Of a stretch of 64,000 nucleotides of DNA, positions 55,459-64,000 are shown piece by piece. The stretch comes from Puccinellia tenuiflora (Eukaryota > Streptophyta > Magnoliopsida > Poales > Poaceae), in NCBI GenBank assembly GCA_012064385.1, contig QRDG01000532.1, positions 659,131-723,130 of the forward strand. Direction: 5' to 3'. Position numbers and translations under genes: made by a program. Numbering within the stretch: position 1 is the first letter of the stretch; each line of letters opens with the position of its first letter. The notes under the pieces are model-generated. The model was not told where the DNA came from. It saw only the letters and a list, made by a program, of their open reading frames with translations, and made no database searches.

Positions 55459-58400
55459 TGTAATGCCCCGACCCCGGAATTATACAGAGAGGCTATGTAA
55501 TTGGCACAACCATCAAGGTATAACACAGAGATCGAGACTTGTGGAACAATCTGGCACATTGCATGACTCTACGACACAAAACATATAGCAACTCATATAA
55601 TGAGAAGAATACAAATATTACACAACAAAAGGTCACAGACCATCAAGTCATCAAGCGGAAGCGGGGTAGTGTTGTCTAACAACAAGAAGCAAGTATATGG
55701 CCTAAGAGGACTACAAATAAACATCACCCAAGCCAGCTTGTTCCACGGTCCCAAGCTGCCACCTGGGAACCCCAGACTAGTAGTCGACGTCAACGAAGAA
55801 CCCACCTAGTTGCTCGGTGTCGTCCTTCTCTGAAATACAAAATCATAGAGGCAGCAAAGAGAGACTGAGTACGACGTACTCGCAAGTTTAGTAGGGCGAT
55901 ATAGGCCCAATGACTGACAGAGGCTCTAAAGCTTTATATGTATTTCTTTTGCATAAAGCTAAGTTTCATAAACAGAAATATAATTGACACTTGGCATTCG
56001 TCTACTCAGAATACTTTTCAAAAGGGGTAAGAGAGTAACATTTGTCATCATTGGTTCTCATCGAACCCTTTTGTAACCAACCACTCTCATCTCCACCAAG
56101 GCACCCCCTCGAATCACCCTCGAGGAAATGAACCTTTATCACACGTTGATTATGCAACCTTTAGCTGCCATATCAATTAGATTAATATTATCTATGATCT
56201 TATCGTCTATTCCCAAGTTGTCCATAACCGTGGACACGGCTTTTCGAAAAGATTAACCCTGCAGGGGTGTACTATTTTACCCATTGGTACCGTCCGGCTC
56301 ACCTAGTTGGCCCTCTTCCGGGGAAGGCCGGCGAGCGGGCGCGGTTAGACCTTTACAATGCATGAGGCTTACTCAAGGACCATCAGTGGCGGAAGGACAG
56401 GTTCAACGCTCCCAGCGCCCTGCCCCACCGTCACATCCTAAACACCACCATCCTCATCAATTCTTTTTCCGCTCACACACACGGCAAATGGAAACTCGAA
56501 CTAGAGGACCCTTGACAAGCCCCTCACAAATTATTCGGTCAGTAAGGCGCCCATACACCCACCAATGGCAGCACGCTAGTCTTGGTTCAAGAGGTAAAGA
56601 ACTCGCACCTAGGGGCTAGAGTGAGGCAAAACACCATCCCCGATGGCAACTCACCCAAGCCGTCTTAGCATTTTAATTAGCATCACAATTATCCACCATG
56701 CCCGAATCATTCCATCATCATCAACAATTACGGAATTAATAACGGACATAAAGCATTTATTTAAGCATGGCTAAGCATAGCTAAGCATATGAATACAACC
56801 ATTTTATCTTTATCTCGGCCAACACTTCAACCCTAGGTTTCATAGGTAGGGATACATGTGATTGGCTCGGGGAAGAACATGCATTCATAGGATATTCTAA
56901 TATTTACCAAAAGAGACATTTGAACCGCATGCAATATTATGGTGGATAAAATAATTTGATAAAATCATAGGATGCTAGATGCCAAGAAGGTTAGGTTATC
57001 TCTTGCCTTGCTGCCCGGTCGTGAAGTACTGCTCGTCGGAGTAGTTAGAGAGACCCTCGACTCCGGAATCTATCGATACCCAAAGAAATACAAAGCACAC
57101 ATAAATCACACGATCACAAGGTGCAATGCGCAAACACATGATGACATGTCCAATTGATGCAAAGATATCATTATAATTTAAATAGCAACATTAAATAGGG
57201 AGCCAAATAAGTAGTGCAATTATTTGGATACGACCCCATATTTATCTTAATGACCGCATTCTTCATAAATTATTAAATTATTATCGAAGTGGCTCAAAAT
57301 GCATGAACATGACATGAAATGGTTAGGGTTTGTTCTTCCGATCGTTTCGGTAATTTATTTGTAATTTTTGGAGTACCGATGAATAAATAGCAAATTAATT
57401 AAATAATTGAATTTAATTAATTTAAACAAATTATGAATAACATCAAATAAAAGTTTGTGATCATGATGTGATAAGTGCATGGGTTGATAGCATTTGACAT
57501 GTTGATCACTTTGATATTTAATTCATAATTTTTGGACAATTATTCAATAAGTTATGAATTTTCCTAATTTGGGATTATTTAACCCATTTTAGGAATTCTT
57601 AAGATAAAGGCAAAATAAGTTGCTCAAAGGATTAAGGAAAAGTTGCCAAATGATAGGTGATGTTTTTCCGAACAATTTGACATTTGGTTTGTCCAATTTG
57701 AATCATTATTCAAATAGATACGAATTATTTAAAATTCCTAAACATTTTCCAATTATGCAGGTTTTACTGTTGGGCCGGCCCACAGGTCGGCCCAGGCCGG
57801 ATTGCAGGCCGGCACTGCGCCAGAAGAGGCCGGCCTCAGAGCCGGCCCAAACCGGGGTGCAGGCCGGGGCCTAGCCAGAGGAAACCGGCCTCGGAGCCGG
57901 CCCAAACCTAGCGGTAGGCCGGGCAGTGGCCCGAGGGAGCCGGCCTCACGGCCGGCCCAGGCCGGGTGCCAGGCCGATCAAGCGGGGCACGCGCGCGTGC
58001 AGAACGGCGATGACCGGCGGTGACTGCGGCCAACGGCGCGAGCGCGAGAGGGAAAAGGAGGGCGAGAAGAGGCTAACACGAAGGGGGCGCTCACCCTGAG
58101 TCGTGAGCGTGGACGTCGACGGCGAGGGAGCGGCCGACGGCGACGGAGTCGGCCTCTGGCGAGCGGCGGATGCGGCCGAAGAGGACGAGGACGATTCGCT
58201 CGATCCAGGGCCTCCCAGCCCGATTCCGAACGCGGGGAGGAAGAGAGGGATGCGGCGAAACTTCCTATCGGCAACGATTTACCCGGGACGGCTCCAGTCG
58301 ACGGTGGTGCGGCGGATTGCGGCGGCGGTCGGCGTCGGTCACGGAAACGAGCTCCTAGCCTAAGCGATCCAGGGAGCAAGGGGAAAAAAGGAAGGGAGGC

Positions 58401-59136
58401 AGGTGAGGGAGCAGTGGCGTCGATGGTCTGGCCTCCTTATTCTCCAGAGCCACGGCGGCAATCGGCAGTGTCGCCAGCAGGGAGGCATGGCGCCAGTGCG
58501 CCATGGCCACCGTGGAGAGGTGAGAGAGGGAAAAAGATTCGCGAAAAGGTCCCTAAAAATTTGAAAACAAATTGCAATTTGGTCCTGAAGCAGTTTCCAG
58601 CAATTTTAAAGGGCACCAGGCCATTTTTGTAAATTCCAGGAAAATTCATATAGGCTAGAATTAACTCTCAGCAACACCACAAAAATTGGTGAGGCCAAAT
58701 AAAATGTTTTGACCAACCTTTGTTCAAAGGGGTTTAGATTTAGTTATTTTTGATAAAAGCAAAAAGCCTCTAATTGGAGCAATTAACCATTTCCAAAAAT
58801 AGTGAAATTAAACATGGTGGCTCCCAACATAAATAATGAAGCACTCCATGAATTTAGTTTGAAGGTTGGGGGAGGTTCAACTAGGTTCCAAAGACAAGAA
58901 TTGAATTTTCAGCCAAATTCAATTCTTAACTCCATTTGGAAGTCCAAGGAGGAGTGGGTTTGCTAAGTTGACATTACCTTAGGTGGAGGATTGGGGAAGG
59001 TTGGCTTCCCATTCCCATTGGTTTCCAAATGCAAGTTTGAAATGGCATAATGCATATGGATGCTATGATGCAAACACGGAAACAAAAAGTGGAAAAATTC
59101 TTCGTAATTTTTCATAACCAAGTTAGGGCTGTTACA
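55459..59136. mobile_element. Large solo LTR, 3.7 kb, with CTAAC duplication
   Basis: It begins TGTAATGCCCCGACC and ends GTTAGGGCTGTTACA, with CTAAC at 55454-55458 and 59137-59141. No second terminal repeat, primer site or protein gene is visible between, so I read it as a solo LTR of a large Gypsy-type element; orientation is not settled. It contains a GCCGGC-rich tandem array and a GC-rich block (57980-58530). It interrupts the antisense gene. Confidence 0.75.
57768..57985. repeat. GCCGGC-rich tandem array
   Basis: Three to four imperfect units of about 60 bp, each with AGCCGGCCCA and CAGGCCGG motifs, give a dense series of overlapping GGCCGGCC-type palindromes. It lies inside the solo LTR. 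Confidence 0.6.
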
Positions 59137-60279
59137 CTAACCTAGGTTTTATGCCTAAATAGCGTTCGAACAATGCTACAAAGCCGGAGATGTACAGCAA
59201 ACTGTTCGGGTAATGTTGTGAAGCTGGAGACCGTAATGGTCCAGGAGATCTACTAGAAAAGCCGAAGGCGGCAAGGAAAATCCCCTAATAACATGGGAAG
59301 AGAGAAGTACCCGTCCATCGCTGATGGGAGTGGGAGCAGGGTCGCCGAAGGCGGATCGCCAAGTCGGCGCAGATTATGAAGTTGGAAGAATGTCTCCGTC
59401 GGCCTCCATCCCTTTCAGTTCGACTTCATCCACTACCGAACAGGCCCAGTTGCGGGACGGGTTGTTGGTCACACCCTTGCTGTGGACGGCTTCCTCTTCT
59501 TCCTCCTCCTCACCAACGCTTACGTCTTCGATGGCGGCATCAGCAGTTGCGGCAGCAGAAGCCATCGTGGCAGCGGCTTCGGCTGCGGCTTTTGCCAGAG
59601 CCACCGTATCGCACCCCGAAGCGGCGGAGGAACTCGCCGGAGTTGGAGATGGTGCAGAAACAGCGGCGGATGGCTCGGAGATGGTGGCGGCGGCCGAGGA
59701 TGTGGCTCCTCCCATCGGCGGAGCCGGAATGGTCGACGCTGCGTCAATCGTTGGGGAGCCTGGAGCGCTTGATGCCATGGAGATTTGGAGAAGTTTGAGC
59801 TCGGGAGAGGAGATGAGATCTGGAGGAGAAGTTGGAGCTAGGGTTGCGAATGCTGTGGAGATCGCGGCGGAGACGATGCGGTCGCCATTTATAGCGCTGC
59901 GCCAAGATATGTGCAACGGTCAGGAGCCGGATTTCTCGCCACGTGTCGCAGGATCGAGCCGTTGGAGACGTTTCCTTCTCTCCGACGCCTCGGTTCCAGC
60001 ACGGGAAAAATGGAAACTAGCCCCCGCATTCAAAAGATGATCCTCCACTCACACTGCCGGGTCTGACATAACCGTCAATTCGGCGGACGCATGTCGTTAC
60101 ACGCTCAAGTGCTTTTCGGCATACAAAGCCGGCACAATTAAATCGACAAAGCTGTTCGACATGATTGCAGGTTTCTGGAAATGCTCCAAGCCTGAAGACG
60201 GATGATGAATTTCCCAGACAACACATTGCCGGAAGATTGAAGCCAGCCGCTGAAGTACTTGAAGCTTTCCGGGGGCTAC

Positions 60280-60788
60280 TGTTGGGGTTATGCCGAACAG
60301 GTGTCCTCACTAAGAAGACTAAAAGCCATCGTGCCAGGGTGGCCCATAGTGGTGGTAACCCGAATCCGGCTTAAGCGGGCGGCCTAGTATGATGAAGCAC
60401 AGGAGGCCCATCCGGCTAAGGGAAGATTCCAGAAGCCGGCCTGTATTGCGGAAGACTTAGCCCACAAGGCAGGGCCTAAGCCGGATTGGAGTAGAACTCT
60501 ATACTTAGTCGGTTAGGTTTCCTCCTGTAAGCCCTAGGTCCGGACGCCTTTATAAGCCGGCCTATGGGACGCCTTAGGGCATGCTCTCAATCCCAATCTA
60601 CTGTAACTCGGCGATATTGCCTTATAGTGAATTATAGCAGCATGTAGGGTTTCGCCACCGTTGCGAGATCCGAAGCTGGGTAAACCCTTTGTCGCCCCGT
60701 TGCCGGAACACCCCACGTATCCAAAACCCGTCTCTCTACCTAGCTCGATGGCACCCCTGCCGCGGCTAGAATCGACAATACCACGACA
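60280..60788 (+). repeat. 3' LTR of the Gypsy element
   Basis: It begins TGTTGGGGTTATGCC and ends TACCACGACA, followed by the GAAGC duplication at 60789-60793. A TATA-like TTTATAAG is kept. It differs from the 5' LTR at about 19 of 509 positions by eye. Confidence 0.9.
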
Positions 60789-60960
60789 GAAGCGCCGCCT
60801 CGATGCAGCACCGCAGAGCCACGCGGCGATATGCATGCCGTAGCGTTAATGGCTATGACATCTCCACTCCTTCGACTGGCTTTAAAAAGCCACCACCGGC
60901 CCTCTCGTCTCACACACTCCACCACCGCTCTCTTCCTTTCCTTGCAGTCGCACAACTACG

Positions 60961-63079
60961 ATGCACCGCCGCGGGCCAGGTTACCAGCCCACGACGGAGG
61001 ACCACGAGCGGCGCCGGCAGATGCATGTAAAATGCATACATGAACTTTGCATTATAATACTCATATTTTAATCATATTTGCATCATATAAGGGTTATATC
61101 ATTGTTTTATAAGGATTTTGGGAAGATTTCACAGTTTTCCTATTTTTCTGGAATTAACCCTGCACTGGCAGAAAACCCTATTTTCTATATTTTGATGTTT
61201 CAGGGACCCAAACGACGTCCAAATGACCTAATATTTTGAGGGGATCATTTTTTTTGGAAGGAACGAAGTGTAGGAGCGAAGGAAACGAACAAACGGAGAC
61301 CCGAGGGCCAAAAGAGGTGGGACCATGCGGCCAGATTCCTTGGCCGTATGGGACCCCCCATCTTGGGCCTCGTGGCTCCGATGCCGTCCGTTTTCGTCTC
61401 CGTGGCTTCGTATTGACCTAAAACCGACTATAAAAATAGTCCCCCGACGGCTTTCGCGAGGAGGCGGCAGAGAAACAAAAAAACCACGAAACAGGAGACA
61501 GAAGGCTGCCGCCGGAGAAGATCGAAGGAGGGAAATGCCGCCGGAATCACCTCCGGAAGGCTCCTCCATCCCCCCTCCGGAGTCTCCATCAACACCACCG
61601 TCAAGACCAGCACCATCTCCATCACCATCTTCGTGATCCACTTCATCCCCCTCATAGTTTGAGATAGTTCGAACCCTAGCTATTGTCTAAGTACTATTCT
61701 ACATGTTTGTGAATTGCTACTTGTCATTGTTTTGTGGGGAGATTATATTTTCAGATTGTGTTGTATCACTTATACCATCAAATCATATCATGTCTTCGCG
61801 TTGTGAGTAGTTCTCTCATGTTCCTGGGGGCATAGGATGGATTGGCAATAATTTTCACTTAACTTGTGTTGAGTATTTGGTCAAGTTTTTATCTTTTATG
61901 ATTGTCTTGATGTACAATGTATGAAGTGCACCATATATTGAGTAATGCATGAAGGTGCTATCACACTAGTGTGATGGAATGGGTAGGACCTAGGAGGACA
62001 CGTAAACCTTGGTCTAATACATGAAGTTACATTAGGAGGGGATTTATATCGGGGACCTTAGAGTGTAATGCTATGGTGGGACTTTATGTCTTAATAATTC
62101 TTCTGCAGTCATTTACTTGGCCACATGATCCATCATAAGGGGTTTAGTTTATTTATTTAACTACACCTAATTATGGCTCTGTCCAAAGAAGATTAAAAAT
62201 TGACAAAATGTTTACCTCGTTGTTCTAGAAATATTTATGCCATGAAATCCATGTAGCCCTTGGGAACGTTTTTGACCTATAAGAAACACACCACTCAAGC
62301 TTGTCCTCTTGCTGCATAGAGGATTGGGCTTTCTCTCTATGAGTGCTTTGACTTGTCATATTTTATTTTCAGATTTTTACTTTATTGCAAACTCTACACC
62401 AAAAACCCAAAAACACTTGCATCATTTAATCATTTTAGTTTGTCTAGTGCATAGATAATAAGAGAAGTGACACTCTTATTTGAGCGGATAAATACTTATA
62501 CCTTCTAATCCTCGTGGAATCGATACTAATACTTACACATCGAAGATTTCAACGATCCCCTATACTTGTTGGTATCACTGGCGCCTTGACGCGATATAGT
62601 TGGTGTGCTGCCAACGCCGCAACGAGCTACGCCGGATCCAGGGGATCCGTATTGTGGCGGCTAGGTATGTGGCGCTACCACCACCACCCCCTCCGCCTCC
62701 TCCACCCCCGCAGGCTGACGACCGTCGTCCCATGATGGTGGAGGAGGCGGAGCAGCTCGTGCACGACTACCTCCCTCTGCCCGCCGATTGTAGCCTGCTG
62801 GACGGCTGGCTGGTCAACCTGGACAACGTCCCGATTACGCCGCCCCTCACTGGTCAGGCGAGGCTGGACTACATCCGGGCAATGTGGGACTTGGACGCCG
62901 CCGGTGCAGTGATGGAGGAGGAGTGTAGCCACGTGCCTCCTTTCAACGCGGAGGCGCCCTACTGGGACGTCATCGTGCGATCCGAGCACGCCTGCCGCCT
63001 CCACAGCTTCGCCACCACCAGCCGCACTGACAACGAGCCGCCCGAGCCGGCGCCCGTGGAGTCGTCTGATTGCTACTGA
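60961..63079 (+). pseudogene. Uncharacterised Trp/Pro-rich cargo protein of element C, split by an LTR
   Basis: The ATG at 60961 gives MHRRGPGYQPTTEDHERRRQ, like the start of the element B gene (MSARRGVGVRPMKEDYEPRR). Sequence is then lost to the inserted LTR, and the frame resumes at about 62608 (CCQRRNELRRIQ, then a run of eleven prolines). The conserved part is complete: EEAEQLVHDYLPLPADCSLL, GWLVNLDNVPITPPLTGQAR, LDYIRAMW, VMEEECSHVPPFNAEAPYW and SEHACRLHSF. An acidic, Pro-rich tail follows, with a stop at 63077-63079. Apart from the insertion it has no stop, so it keeps the better copy of the domain. Expected intact length is about 190 residues. Function is unknown. Confidence 0.6.
61026..62577 (+). 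mobile_element. LTR (about 1.55 kb) with adjacent primer site; rest deleted
   Basis: It begins TGTAAAATGCATACATG and ends TTGTTGGTATCA. It is followed by CTGGCGCCTTGACGC, which starts like the TGGCGCC primer site of many plant Gypsy elements, and about 20 more bases before the gene resumes. This suggests a 5' LTR whose internal part and second LTR were deleted. No duplication is found across the insertion, which fits a deletion. Confidence 0.55.
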
Positions 63080-63109
63080 TGATGAGTTAGGTGGTGCCCA
63101 AGCGAAGGC

Positions 63110-64000
63110 GAAGATGTCGCAAGCATCAGTTTTCCCTCGATAACAAACCGAGATTTATCGAACCAGTAGGACCTTGAAATCAACAAAAAATTGAATGTTG
63201 AAGATCTCTGGCGCTTAATCTTCAACAGACGTGGACCTGCACACACTCAACCAAAATACTTTGCCCCCAACGGCGTAAAGGTTGTCATCTTTCCGGTCTC
63301 GCAGAAAACAAAGCGGTTAATTGTATAGTGAAATACATGAATTATAAAAATGGACCAGAGGAGTAATGATGGTGAAAAATGATGAATAAAGGTTGAAATC
63401 AATGTAAAAAGATGGACCGGGGGCCATGGGTTCACTAGTGGAGTCTCTCGAGTAAATAGAACATTCTTATGATGGGTAAACAAATTACAGCTGGGCAATT
63501 GACAAGATTATAACACAAACTTAATCTAGCTATGACAAAGAGAACATAATAATATTTAAGTTGGCATCACGACAATGAACAAAGACCATTGAGTCACACT
63601 GCATCTTTGTCTAAAAAGTCCACCGTGGGATCACTATCCAGCCTGTCACCCATCGGTATTAAGTTGCAAGCAACAGACATTTGCATTAAGTAAAATGCAT
63701 GAAGTAAGCAATATTAAATATCAAAATAGAATTTAACACCGCTGTTTTACCCTTAGTAGCAACAGCACACCCTCGCCCTTAGACGTTTCTGTCACTCGTG
63801 CCCAGGAACAAAAGGGGGCATGAACCCACTATCTAGCATAAATACTCTCTCTTGGAGATACACACAATCACTTGGCCAAAGTAACTACGCACATCAGAGA
63901 GCATGCAAGAACATAAATCAACATATAAGAATCATGCACAATCTGATCATAACTTTATAATCCATCGGATCCCAGCAAACACATCACATAGCATTACAAT
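63110..64000. other. Probable retrotransposon sequence running off the window
   Basis: From about 63110 the sequence is unrelated to element C and resembles untranslated parts of Triticeae LTR elements (for example GATTTATCGAACCAGTAGGA). No frame, LTR end or primer site is visible inside the window, so the class is open. Confidence 0.35.

Larger units (their letters stand above)
52862..59778 (-). pseudogene. Antisense gene of the Tat-like Gypsy element (plant transposon-protein family), split by a solo LTR
   Basis: It is read on the strand opposite to gag-pol. A likely ATG at 59778 starts an Ala-rich leader (MASSAPGSPTIDAAS). After the inserted LTR (55459-59136) comes FFERCFFVKRQTINKELLVA, then DIDWYPQVPIVDSAKGWAST, the core of the 'putative gypsy-type transposon' domain. 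A charged Pro-rich part follows (54590-54054), then a coiled coil (53708-53421: NIELNKLNQSMAAELEVVKK), and a C-terminal region (53293-52862: NLASLEAELAEATSFFDERL) ends at 52862. Gaps between open parts look like introns. Such antisense ORFs are described for Tat/Ogre-group elements; their role is unclear. It is broken here by the nested LTR. Confidence 0.7.
41879..60788 (+). mobile_element. Ty3/Gypsy retrotransposon, Tat-like, complete with TSD, carrying three nested LTR elements
   Basis: Two 509-bp LTRs (41879-42387 and 60280-60788) lie between GAAGC duplications (41874-41878 and 60789-60793). A primer-binding site follows the 5' LTR and a purine-rich GGGGGCTAC tract precedes the 3' LTR. The internal order is gag, protease, reverse transcriptase, RNase H, a second RNase H, integrase, then an antisense gene. 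The double RNase H and the antisense ORF point to the Tat group. By eye the LTRs differ at about 19 positions (about 3.7%). Nested units are Cassandra (48844-49571), a Sirevirus-type solo LTR (50139-52656) and a large solo LTR (55459-59136). Without them the element is close to 12 kb. Stops and frameshifts in gag-pol make it non-autonomous now. Confidence 0.9.
60794..63120 (+). mobile_element. PIF/Harbinger-like element C, right part
   Basis: It continues the sequence cut at 41878. It carries a TATA-like box, leader and gene matching element B. It is interrupted at 61026-62577 by an LTR fragment. Its right terminus is not found, apparently lost to the sequence starting near 63110. Confidence 0.6.

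Noticed and set aside
57978..58379. 133-codon Arg-rich frame on the minus strand
   Set aside because: GC-rich part of a solo LTR; Arg/Pro composition reflects base content only.

Overview
The window is nuclear DNA of a large-genome grass, most likely a Triticeae species (wheat, Aegilops, rye or barley group). Pointers are deeply nested transposons, a CACTA end, a Cassandra element whose LTRs carry 5S rRNA sequence, Sirevirus-type and Ty3/Gypsy LTRs, Stowaway, Tourist and hAT MITEs, Helitrons, several plant L1-type LINEs, and intron-containing or GC-rich monocot-style genes. Only two ordinary host genes look intact: a nine-exon acid (triacylglycerol) lipase at 21420-23705 (+) and a single-exon F-box gene at 33148-34242 (-). 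Nearly everything else is mobile DNA, and many boundaries can be fixed to the base from target-site duplications (TSDs).

Layout. 1-595: right end of a CACTA element carrying the C-terminus of an unknown protein. 596-3300: overlapping LINE remnants, a retroposon and a broken Stowaway. 3300-6390: mostly unrecognised. 6395-8430: a 2-kb foldback. 8431-9801: a GC-rich retroposon without a poly-A tail. 10154-12497 and 12498-15767: two Helitrons end to end, the second containing another copy of that retroposon family. 17340-20830: a LINE remnant split by a PIF/Harbinger-like element (17562-19462, with a gene) and an hAT element (19508-20153). 21.3-23.7 kb: the lipase gene. 24171-28180: a LINE on the minus strand. 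28.2-33.0 kb: MITEs, hAT elements and a degenerate tandem repeat. 33.1-34.4 kb: the F-box gene. 35352-36636: a poly-A retroposon. 36654-38214: a second gene-carrying Harbinger-like element. 38625-41141: a 5'-truncated LINE with a perfect 19-bp TSD. From 41527: a third gene-carrying Harbinger-like element, split by an 18.9-kb Ty3/Gypsy (Tat-like) retrotransposon at 41879-60788. That retrotransposon in turn holds a Cassandra element (48844-49571), a Sirevirus-type solo LTR (50139-52656) and a large solo LTR (55459-59136). The gene of the third Harbinger-like element is broken again by an LTR fragment (61026-62577).

The most unusual signal is that all three Harbinger-like elements (TTA target duplication where both ends are visible, GAGCA-type termini) carry a short TATA-driven gene instead of a recognisable transposase. 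The three proteins appear to share one Trp- and Pro-rich domain of about 75-85 residues that I do not recognise. A fourth, C-terminal relative sits in the CACTA end. This looks like a cargo-gene or accessory-protein family moving with DNA transposons.
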